A stretch of DNA of 20,067 bases from JAICIG01 sp035532215 (GTDB taxonomy: Bacteria > Planctomycetota > Planctomycetia > Pirellulales > JAICIG01). Each line of letters begins with the position of its first letter. The first letter of the stretch is position 1. The stretch spans positions 1 to 20,067 of the forward strand of contig DATKRK010000296.1 of assembly GCA_035532215.1 (NCBI GenBank), in the 5' to 3' direction. This document shows, piece by piece, positions 1 to 6,742 of this stretch. Made by a program: the position numbers and the translations under genes. The notes under the pieces are model-generated. The model saw only the letters and a program-made list of their open reading frames with translations, had not been told where the DNA came from and did not search any database.

Positions 1-650
1 CGTTCGAACAGCGCCAGGATCAAGAAGCTGAACAAGCCGGCCGCGGCGAGCGCGTAGACCCAGTGCATCCAAGTGCGGCGCGAGAGATGCGCGCCTTCGA
101 GCTTGCCGCCGGGAAGCAAATCGAAGAGTTCGGCGCCCGACTTCTCGCCGGCGTCGACTTGGTCCATGACTTCCGGATGAGCCGCAATCGTCTTTTCCAC
201 TCGCTGCAGCACGTCTTCCTTGGCGCCGAGCAGAGAGAAGACCAGCGGCACGAGCGTGAGCGAGAACCACCAATGTTTCGGCGATCGCTTACGAGCGGCG
301 ACCGAGGCTTGCTCGCCGGCATCGCCGGAGACCTTGGCTTTGCGAGACGCATCGAAGGGATTCAAACCGCTCGCCTCGCCGTCGTCGGGCCGCTTGGGTT
401 TCTTTTTCGCGACTCGCTCGCCACGCGGTTCGGCCGCCGGATCGCGGCGAGGAGGCGAGGGTTCGACCTTGATGAACGAGGGACGCGGCGGCGGCGGTTC
501 CAACAACGTATAACCGGCATCCTCTTCGGCCGGCGCCGAAGGGACTTGAATCGACGTGCGGCAATGCGGACAGCGAGCCTGCTTGCCCGCCGCCTCGTCG
601 GGCGCCTTGAGCGTCTTATCGCAGCCCGGACAAACGACGTTGATCGCCAT
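1..650 (-). CDS. Zinc-ribbon membrane protein, partial (cut by window edge)
   Basis: This reading frame runs open from an ATG at 648-650 to the left edge, giving 216 visible residues; the C-terminus is missing. The N-terminus is a short zinc ribbon with cysteines at 7, 10, 27 and 30 (CPGC and CPHC pairs), of the kind often found at the start of planctomycete membrane and kinase proteins. A proline- and lysine-rich, probably disordered linker follows (about 37-125). Two hydrophobic segments suit membrane helices, at about 126-142 and 195-215, the second ending at the edge. A GGAGGT ribosome binding site lies 6 bases before the ATG. The zinc-ribbon and membrane assignments rest on visible motifs; the cellular role is not recognisable. 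Codon use and the clear binding site make the gene itself secure. Confidence 0.8.
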   Translation of the reverse strand, partial: MAINVVCPGCDKTLKAPDEAAGKQARCPHCRTSIQVPSAPAEEDAGYTLLEPPPPRPSFIKVEPSPPRRDPAAEPRGERVAKKKPKRPDDGEASGLNPFDASRKAKVSGDAGEQASVAARKRSPKHWWFSLTLVPLVFSLLGAKEDVLQRVEKTIAAHPEVMDQVDAGEKSGAELFDLLPGGKLEGAHLSRRTWMHWVYALAAAGLFSFLILALFE

Positions 651-899
651 CGGCGGACCTCCACCTGCTTGCTTGAATTTGGGAAATCTCCGCCTCGATC
701 CCTTCCGCCGCGTGTGCAGAACGCTTTACGCTAGGCGAACGAGCGGCCAGATTCAAGCGAATCGCCGGGAAAAACGCCGCGGCGGCTCGCCGTGGCGGCT
801 CGCGTGGCGGCTCGCGTGGCGGCGGCACGTTTGACGGGATAAACTTAAGAGGGCGTCGTAATAGTATTCAGTCCGTTTCTTGACCACGGAGCCGAATCG
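651..899. other. Divergent intergenic gap with a 12-bp tandem repeat
   Basis: This 249-base gap separates the minus-strand zinc-ribbon gene from the plus-strand antitoxin-domain gene. At about 779-826 it holds roughly four head-to-tail copies of a 12-bp unit (cgtggcggctcg); exact copies sit at 791-802 and 803-814, with degraded copies either side. A TTGACG box at 831-836 resembles a -35 element, but no -10 hexamer lies at the right distance. I see no gene or RNA here. Confidence 0.5.
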
Positions 900-1118
900 A
901 TGTTGTACCGCCCCGACAAGCTTTTTGACGACGAAAAAGCCGACGTGCGCGAGGAAATCAATGACGTACTGAGCGGGCTCGTTGACGATCCTTGCGCATG
1001 GGCGCAGCAACCGAATGACCAACTCGGCGGAAGGAAGCCGGACGAGCTTATCGGGACCCCGGATGAGCCGCGCCTTCGTGATTTAATTCGTGCAATCAAG
1101 CGAGGGTTTCCGACATGA
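900..1118 (+). CDS. Orphan MbcA/ParS/Xre antitoxin toxin-binding-domain protein
   Basis: This 72-residue protein matches the pattern of the C-terminal toxin-binding domain of the MbcA/ParS/Xre (DUF2384) antitoxins: AWAQQPNDQLGGRKPDEL at 33-50, then IGTPDEPRLRDLIRAI, a short helix and a glycine. In the family the conserved LGGRTP-(x)EL block is followed by such a helix, and the domain binds RES-type toxins. There is no room for the usual N-terminal Xre helix-turn-helix; the first 30 residues are acidic and charged. No RES-domain toxin lies beside it. A GGAG ribosome binding site at 888-891, 8 bases before the ATG, supports the start. It is the only plus-strand gene in the left three quarters of the window, and its last 36 bases overlap the 3' end of the convergent oxoprolinase gene. 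It may be an orphan antitoxin or a domesticated relative. Assignment is by motif reading only. Confidence 0.7.
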   Translation: MLYRPDKLFDDEKADVREEINDVLSGLVDDPCAWAQQPNDQLGGRKPDELIGTPDEPRLRDLIRAIKRGFPT

Positions 1119-4100
1119 ATATTCAACGGCTGCGCCATACCCGCCGCCGCCGGGCGTCTCGATCGTGAGCACGTCGCCGGGCTGAGCGACGAATTGCACC
1201 TGGCCGGCGAGAACTTCTTGGCGTCCATCGGCGCGCGTGAGCGTGTTGCGGCCCAAGGCGCCCGGCTGGCCGCCGGCGACGCCGTAGGGCGGGTAGGGGC
1301 CGCGGCGCTGTGAAAGAATCGAAACGTCCAACTCGCTCAAGAATTCCAGCCGCCGCACGATCCCGTCGCCGCCGCGCTTGAGCCCCGCGCCGCCCGAGCC
1401 GCGGCGAATGGAAAACTCGCGCACGCGCACCGGATAACGCAGTTCGAGCACCTCCGGGTCGGTCAGCCGCGTGTTGGTCATGTGCGTGTGGACGGCGTCG
1501 GCCCCGTCGCCGTCGGCCGTGGCGCCGGCGCCGCCGCAGATTGTTTCGTAATAGCCGAAATGTGTGTCCCCGAAGAGCAGATTGTTCATCGTCCCCTGAC
1601 TCGCTGCCGCCACGCCCAGCGCGCCCAAGATCGCGTCGACCACGCGCTGCGAAGTCTCTACGTTGCCGCCGACCATCGCCGCGCTTTCGGCCGGCGTCGG
1701 CCCTTCGGGCGGATTCAGCAGGCACACGGGCAGCACCAGCCGCACCGGCGCCAACACGCCTTGGTTGAGCGGAATGTCCTCGCCGATCAACGACCGCAGG
1801 CAGTACATGGCCGCGGCGGTTACGATCGCCCGGTTGGCGTTCAAATTGCCGGCCAACACGGGGCCGGTCCCGGTGAAATCGATCACGGCCGAATCGCCGT
1901 CGACGCGGAAGTTCACTGCGATCGGCGAGCCGTCGTCGAGATGGTCGACGAACTTGTGCTCGCCGTCGGGCAGCCGGGCCAACGCGGCTCGCATCTTGCG
2001 CTCGGCCGCCGCCTGAATGTGCTGCATGTACGCTTCGACGACCGGCAGCGTGTAACGCTCGATCAGGTTCGCCAGATCGCGGGCGCCCTGATGGTTGGCC
2101 GCCACCTGCGCCGTGATGTCGGCCAGGTTGTCGGCCACGTTGCGCGTGGGGTACGGACCCGAAGTGAGCAGCGTGCGCAGCTCGTCGAATCGCGATTCGC
2201 CTCGCTCGACCAGCTTGAAGTTGCGGATCAGCACGCCCTCTTCGGCCAGGTTCTTCGAGAACGGAGGCATCGAGCCGGGCCGAATCCCGCCGATCTCGGC
2301 GTGATGTGCCCGGCTGGCGGTAAAAAATAGAAGTTGTTCGCCCGCTTCGTCGTATACCGGCGTGACGACCGTCACGTCGGGCAGGTGCGAGCCGCCGCGG
2401 TAGGGATCGTTGGTGACGAACACGTCGCCAGGCTCGATTTGCGGGTTGTCGGCCAAAATGTGCTTGACCGTTTCGCCCATCGCGCCCAGGTGGACCGGGA
2501 TGTGCGGCGCGTTGACTACCAGGTCGCCCGCAGGGGTGAAGATCGCGCAACTGAAATCGAGCCGCTCCTTGACGTTGACGCTGCTCGACGTGTTGCGCAG
2601 CGTAATGCCCATCTGCTCGGCGATGCCGGCGAATTGGTTGTTGAAGATTTCGAGCATCACCGGATCGGCTGCGGTCGAAATCGCTTGCGACGAACGGCGC
2701 CCTTCGTCGACGAGCAGCAATTCGCCGCGGGCAAGCATTTCCGCCCGCCAGCCGGCGTCGACGATCGTGGTGGAAAGATCTTCGTAGACGATCGCCGGGC
2801 CATAGAGCAGATCGCCGGGCAGCAGCGACTGGCGCGCATAGATATCGGTCGGATAGGCGGCGGCGTCGAAGTAGCAGACGATTTGCCGCTCGGGCGCCGG
2901 AGAGCGCTCGACGATTTCTCGCGCGGGCGGTTCGTAGTTGGCCGTGCGGCCGACGACTTCCACCCTTGCCGCGACGATCTCCAACGACCGTCCTTCGTGC
3001 CGGTAGCCATAGAGCCGCTCGTGCTCGGCGGCGTAGGCTTCGGCATAGCTGCCGCGCTCGGGCTCACGGATCGTCAGATAAGCATCGAGGCCAACGTAGC
3101 GCAGATCGAGCGCCGGCCGCGCCGTGATTCGCTCGGGCGAAATGCCTTCGGCCGCGACTTCTTTGCGGGCCTCGGCGGCCAACCGTTCGATCTCGCCGGC
3201 CAACTCCGCAACCGCTTGTTCCGTATACGGCCGATAGACGCCCGCGGCGCGATGCCGCACGACGTCGGCCAGGCCGATGCCGTAGGCGCTCAACAAGCTG
3301 GCATCGGGATGCACCAGCACCTGCGGCATGCGCAGCTCGCGGGCCACGGCGCAAGCGTGCTGTCCGGCGGCGCCGCCGAAGGCGACCAGCACATACTCGC
3401 GCGGGTCGCAACCTTTGGCCACCGAGATCGACTGGATCGCCTTGACCATGTTCGAATTGGCCACGCGCAAGAAACCGTCGCACAGTTCCACGGGCGAATA
3501 GCGGCGGCCGGTCGCCGCGGCGACTTCATCGGCCAGCTTCGCCAGCCGGGCTTCGACTGCCGCGCAATCGAGCGGAAAGGGGAAATGCTCAGGCAGCAGC
3601 TTGCCGAGATAAAAGTTCAAGTCGGTCACGGCCAGCGGCCCGCCGCGGCCGTAGCAGGCCGGCCCCGGATCGGCGCCGGCGCTGTCGGGGCCAACGACGA
3701 GTTTTACGCCGTCGAAGCCGCAGATCGAGCCGCCGCCAGCCGCCACCGTTTCGATCGACAGCATCGGCGCCACCACGCGCACGCCGGCCTTCTCGGTTTC
3801 GTATTCCAGTTCATAGCGGCCGTCGAAGCGGGCCACGTCGGTGCTGGTGCCGCCCATGTCGAAGCCGATCGCCCGCGAAAAACCGGCCTGCTCAGACACT
3901 CGCGAAAAACCGACCACGCCGCCGGCCGGTCCCGAGAGGATGCTGTCTTTGCCGACGAAATGCGCCGCATCGACGAGTCCGCCGGCGGAGGTCATGATCC
4001 GCAGTTCACCCGCACTGAGCGCCTGTTGCAATTCGGCGACGTAGGCCCGCAGAATCGGGTTCAAATAGGCATCCATCACCGTCGTGTCGCCGCGCGAGAC

Positions 4101-4925
4101 GATTTTGATCAACGGCGCCACTTGGCTGCTGACGCTGATCTCTTCGAAACCTGCCTCGCGCGCCGCCTGGGCGACGAGTTGTTCATGCTCGGCATCAGCG
4201 AACGCGTTCAGCAAGCAGATGGCCAGCGACTCGACGCCACGGGCCTTGATCGCCGCCAACTGCTCGCGCACGACGGTCAAATCGGGGGCGGCTAGCACTT
4301 CGCCGCGAGGCGTGATTCGCTCGTCGATTTCGACGACGGCGGCGAACAGCGGCTGCGGCTTGCGGATGTTCAAGTCGAACAGTTTTGGCCGGTTCTGGTA
4401 GCCGATGTGCAAGATGTCGCCGAAGCCGCGCGTGGTGACGAGCGCCGTTTTGGCCCCGCGCCGCGTGAGCAGCGCGTTGGTGCCGCGCGTCGTACCCAGC
4501 CGCACGACCACCGGCGGAATCGGCTCGCTGCGGGCCAGGCCGAGCAGATGGCGGATCGCCACGATCGGCGCCTCTTCGCCGGTGGTCAGCTCGTAGCGTT
4601 GCCCGGGCCGCGGTTCGACGGCCAAAGGCTCGGCCAGCGTCAGCTTGCCGCCCTCACGATCGAACTCGGCGACGGTTGCGCTAGCTTGCACTTGCCCGTC
4701 GGCGCCGAGCACTTGTAACCGGCAGCCGTTCCAAAAGCCTTGCGGGTCGACCGCGCGCGCGGGGTCGAAGATTTGCCCACGGGTGGAACCGGCCTGCGCC
4801 GCCCCTTTCGTGGCGCCCGAACTGAGCAGCTTGCGGCGTTCGAGCGTGCCATCCGGCCGTTTGGCGAAGCAGTCGGTGAACGTGCCGCCGACGTCGATCC
4901 AGAATTCCCAGGGGGTTTGCTGCAT
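1083..4925 (-). CDS. Fused hydantoinase A/B (5-oxoprolinase family)
   Basis: This 1280-residue protein joins both halves of the ATP-dependent hydantoinase/5-oxoprolinase family. The HyuA half (about 1-745) begins with the ATP-binding signature WIDVGGTFTD (9-18) and has SRGDTTVMDAYLNP (277-290), TSAGGL (312-317), SGPAGGVVG (331-339), the second phosphate loop FDMGGTSTDV (355-364) and AGADPGPACYG (416-426). The HyuB half starts near 754 (DPVMLEIFNNQF), includes VTNDPYRGGSHLPD (837-850) and ends with the glycine-rich ETPGGGGYG (1256-1264). Length matches fused 5-oxoprolinases, which hydrolyse 5-oxo-L-proline to glutamate using ATP; many bacteria keep the halves as separate genes. Substrate could instead be a hydantoin. 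No signal peptide is seen, so it should be cytosolic. The ATG at 4923-4925 is chosen because the ATP motif follows at once; its ribosome binding site is weak. The last 16 residues run past the family end and overlap the convergent antitoxin-domain gene. Confidence 0.93.
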   Translation of the reverse strand: MQQTPWEFWIDVGGTFTDCFAKRPDGTLERRKLLSSGATKGAAQAGSTRGQIFDPARAVDPQGFWNGCRLQVLGADGQVQASATVAEFDREGGKLTLAEPLAVEPRPGQRYELTTGEEAPIVAIRHLLGLARSEPIPPVVVRLGTTRGTNALLTRRGAKTALVTTRGFGDILHIGYQNRPKLFDLNIRKPQPLFAAVVEIDERITPRGEVLAAPDLTVVREQLAAIKARGVESLAICLLNAFADAEHEQLVAQAAREAGFEEISVSSQVAPLIKIVSRGDTTVMDAYLNPILRAYVAELQQALSAGELRIMTSAGGLVDAAHFVGKDSILSGPAGGVVGFSRVSEQAGFSRAIGFDMGGTSTDVARFDGRYELEYETEKAGVRVVAPMLSIETVAAGGGSICGFDGVKLVVGPDSAGADPGPACYGRGGPLAVTDLNFYLGKLLPEHFPFPLDCAAVEARLAKLADEVAAATGRRYSPVELCDGFLRVANSNMVKAIQSISVAKGCDPREYVLVAFGGAAGQHACAVARELRMPQVLVHPDASLLSAYGIGLADVVRHRAAGVYRPYTEQAVAELAGEIERLAAEARKEVAAEGISPERITARPALDLRYVGLDAYLTIREPERGSYAEAYAAEHERLYGYRHEGRSLEIVAARVEVVGRTANYEPPAREIVERSPAPERQIVCYFDAAAYPTDIYARQSLLPGDLLYGPAIVYEDLSTTIVDAGWRAEMLARGELLLVDEGRRSSQAISTAADPVMLEIFNNQFAGIAEQMGITLRNTSSSVNVKERLDFSCAIFTPAGDLVVNAPHIPVHLGAMGETVKHILADNPQIEPGDVFVTNDPYRGGSHLPDVTVVTPVYDEAGEQLLFFTASRAHHAEIGGIRPGSMPPFSKNLAEEGVLIRNFKLVERGESRFDELRTLLTSGPYPTRNVADNLADITAQVAANHQGARDLANLIERYTLPVVEAYMQHIQAAAERKMRAALARLPDGEHKFVDHLDDGSPIAVNFRVDGDSAVIDFTGTGPVLAGNLNANRAIVTAAAMYCLRSLIGEDIPLNQGVLAPVRLVLPVCLLNPPEGPTPAESAAMVGGNVETSQRVVDAILGALGVAAASQGTMNNLLFGDTHFGYYETICGGAGATADGDGADAVHTHMTNTRLTDPEVLELRYPVRVREFSIRRGSGGAGLKRGGDGIVRRLEFLSELDVSILSQRRGPYPPYGVAGGQPGALGRNTLTRADGRQEVLAGQVQFVAQPGDVLTIETPGGGGYGAAVEYSCRKPSLDCTN

Positions 4926-4979
4926 GGATGGAAATTCGCACGCTCCGCGAATGCGGGTCGTATCGGCGATCTTCTCGGC

Positions 4980-5051
4980 GGGTGGCTGGGGCTGAGCCTA
5001 GGCGAAGCCCCAGTTCGCTGGGGCATCGCTTCGCTCTGCCGCGAGCCACCC
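4980..5051. repeat. Nested palindrome between propeller and oxoprolinase genes
   Basis: Outer arms gggtggct (4980-4987) and agccaccc (5044-5051) pair perfectly. Inside them tggggct (4987-4993) can pair with agcccca (5006-5012), or ccccag (5008-5013) with ctgggg (5018-5023) around a TTCG loop; these two pairings exclude each other. The element lies just after the propeller stop codon and about 55 bases before the oxoprolinase start, so it could form a terminator-like or leader hairpin on the minus-strand transcript. There is no T-run, so a classic intrinsic terminator is not supported. Confidence 0.6.
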
Positions 5052-5081
5052 TCAAGATCGCCGGACACCCGCGTTGTTCAC

Positions 5082-6368
5082 TCAGTCCTTCTTTTTCTTC
5101 CCGCCCAGCGAAATCAAATGCGAATACGTCCGCAGGTACAACCGCCCGCCGGCGATCGATGGGGTGCTGCGGCTCTCTTCGCCCAGTGGATTCTTGCCCA
5201 ACAGCTCGTATTCGTCCGAAGCGGCGACGACGACGGCCGTGCCGTCCATGCTCATGCACACGAGCTTATCACCGGCAATCACGGGAGAGCCCGAATAAGC
5301 GCCGCCGACGCGCTTCTTCCAAATTTGCTTGCCGGTCGAGGCCTCGAGACAACTCACCACCCCGGCGTCGCTCCACAAGAAGATGCGATCGCCCTTGGCC
5401 ACCACCGTCGGCACGTAAGGCGCCGAGTCGTCGACGCGGTAGGCGATCTCGGGCTGCTCTCCCTTCTTCGCGGGCGGGCGAACCGCCGCCACGTAATTGC
5501 CGCCGGCGCCCGAGCCGCAGGTGGCGAAGATCAATCCGCCGGCGATCACCGGAGAACTGACGCTACGCTTGTCGAGCACGTCGATTTCCCAGTTCACGTT
5601 GCCGTTCTTCGGATCGATGCTGGTCACGCCGTGAGCCCCGCTGTTGAAGATCAGCTCGTCGGGCTTGCCGGGCCGCGAGAAGACGCAAGGCGTGGAGTAG
5701 GCCACCTGCTCGGTCTGCCGGGCCCGCTGCCAGCGCGGCTCGCCGGTGCGGCGATCGAAGGCGGCAAGAAAGCTGATGCCGTTGGCGTCTTCGTCGCCTT
5801 GCTCGTTGCCCAGGATCACCATGTCCTGGTAAATGATCGGCGACGTGCCGCCGCTATGCTGGCTGACGAACGGCCCGAGATTCCGCAGCCAGACGTCGTT
5901 CCCCTCGTGGTCCAGGGCCATCAACGTATATTCCTCGGGCGCCGTCCAGGCGACGTAGACGCGCTCGGCGTCGACCGTCGGCGTGCAGGAGGCGTAGCTG
6001 TTCATCTTGTGCTTGGTATGGACCGTCGAGGTGAACTCGCGGCGCCAGAGGATTTTGCCGTCGGCCGCGTCGAGGCAGAGCACGATCCGCGTGCAGGTGT
6101 CTTCGAAGGCGCTGGTCAAAAAGATCTTGTCGCCCCAGAACACCGGGCAAGAATGGCCGATCCCCGGCAGCTCGACGCGCCAGTTGTAATCTTTCTCGCT
6201 CCACTCGCCCGGTATGTCGGCCGGGGCGAAACCGGCGCCATTGGGGCCGCGGAAGCGAGTCCACTCCTGGGCCGAGGCTTGAGAAACGATCGCCGCGCTC
6301 GGCGGCGCAACACCCAACGTCAACCATCCAAGCGTGCAGCAAATCCGCAGGCTGAAGCGTGCATTCAT
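5082..6368 (-). CDS. Secreted PQQ-like beta-propeller protein
   Basis: This 428-residue protein has a signal peptide (basic start, hydrophobic stretch 10-30, likely cut after ASA at 33) followed by the signature WTRFRGPNGAG (36-46), typical of exported planctomycete propellers. At least five PQQ-type repeat motifs, each an acidic residue, a turn with glycine and a conserved tryptophan, are visible near 100-108, 152-160, 205-213, 252-260 and 341-350. Such repeats form beta-propeller blades. No catalytic residues of a PQQ alcohol dehydrogenase are evident, so cofactor binding and enzymatic activity are unproven; a role in binding or assembly outside the cytoplasm is equally possible. The lysine-rich tail KKKKD closes the protein. 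The ATG at 6366-6368 has an AGGAAG ribosome binding site about 9 bases upstream. It reads in the same direction as the oxoprolinase gene, with a 156-base gap carrying a palindrome. Confidence 0.9.
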   Translation of the reverse strand: MNARFSLRICCTLGWLTLGVAPPSAAIVSQASAQEWTRFRGPNGAGFAPADIPGEWSEKDYNWRVELPGIGHSCPVFWGDKIFLTSAFEDTCTRIVLCLDAADGKILWRREFTSTVHTKHKMNSYASCTPTVDAERVYVAWTAPEEYTLMALDHEGNDVWLRNLGPFVSQHSGGTSPIIYQDMVILGNEQGDEDANGISFLAAFDRRTGEPRWQRARQTEQVAYSTPCVFSRPGKPDELIFNSGAHGVTSIDPKNGNVNWEIDVLDKRSVSSPVIAGGLIFATCGSGAGGNYVAAVRPPAKKGEQPEIAYRVDDSAPYVPTVVAKGDRIFLWSDAGVVSCLEASTGKQIWKKRVGGAYSGSPVIAGDKLVCMSMDGTAVVVAASDEYELLGKNPLGEESRSTPSIAGGRLYLRTYSHLISLGGKKKKD

Positions 6369-6469
6369 AGCGGGAACTTCCTGATTGGCGGGCCTTGAGG
6401 GCAGGAACGATCGGCGGCAAAGCCGCTTTATCCTAATCGACTCCTCGCGGCGGAGCTAGTCGCCGGTTT

Positions 6470-6538
6470 GCGAGCCGGAACGGCGCTCATTGGCGAGCCG
6501 GAACGGCGCTCATTGGCGAGCCGGAACGGCGCTCATTG
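6470..6538. repeat. Three tandem copies of a 23-bp unit
   Basis: Three identical head-to-tail 23-bp copies lie at 6470-6492, 6493-6515 and 6516-6538, and a partial fourth runs into the long inverted repeat that follows. Each unit has the core gcgagccgga and ends in ctcattg. The core is the reverse complement of the core in the 20-bp array at 6604-6717. The block sits in the gap between the FHA regulator and the propeller gene. Confidence 0.95.
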
Positions 6539-6617
6539 GCGAGCCGGAGGCGTCAGCCTCCGGGTTGAACGACGAACGAGCTTCCGACTACCCGGAGGCT
6601 GACGCCTCCGGCTCGCC
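6538..6617. repeat. Perfect 28-bp inverted repeat (long hairpin)
   Basis: Arms at 6538-6565 and 6590-6617 are perfect reverse complements, with a 24-base loop. The arm core is gagccggaggcgtcagcctc, itself partly palindromic through gaggc and gcctc. A transcript of either strand would fold into a very stable GC-rich stem. It follows the stop codon of the FHA regulator on the minus strand, so it could terminate or stabilise that mRNA. No T-run follows the stem. From general knowledge, dispersed palindromes of this look are common in planctomycete genomes. Confidence 0.93.
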
Positions 6618-6717
6618 TGAATTGCCTCCGGCTCGCCTGAATTGCCTCCGGCTCGCCTGAATTGCCTCCGGCTCGCCTGAATTGCCTCCGGCTCGCCTGA
6701 ATTGCCTCCGGCTCGCC
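6604..6717. repeat. Array of 20-bp tandem repeats, 5.7 copies
   Basis: The 20-bp unit gcctccggctcgcctgaatt occurs five times in exact register (starts at 6604, 6624, 6644, 6664 and 6684) and is followed by a 14-base partial copy at 6704-6717. The first copy overlaps the right arm of the 28-bp inverted repeat, so the array looks like local amplification of the arm end. There are no spacers, which rules out a CRISPR array. The last copy ends 25 bases from the FHA regulator stop codon. Confidence 0.97.
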
Positions 6718-6742
6718 AAGGTCGGATAAAAAACCCCTCGCC

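Noticed and set aside
831..868. Sigma-70 promoter for the antitoxin-domain gene
   Set aside because: TTGACG at 831-836 is good, but the nearest -10-like sequence (near 863) is 26 bases away, too far for a normal spacer.
2334..4295. A 653-codon plus-strand open frame opposite the oxoprolinase gene
   Set aside because: It is antisense to a gene with clear family motifs, and its translation is rich in arginine, histidine and aspartate, as expected for a shadow of GC-rich codons.
4740..6398. A 552-codon plus-strand open frame across the oxoprolinase start and the propeller gene
   Set aside because: It runs antisense to two well-supported genes and across their gap, has no recognisable domain and has shadow-type composition.
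6604..6717. CRISPR array
   Set aside because: The 20-bp units are directly adjacent with no spacers, and no cas gene is in the window.
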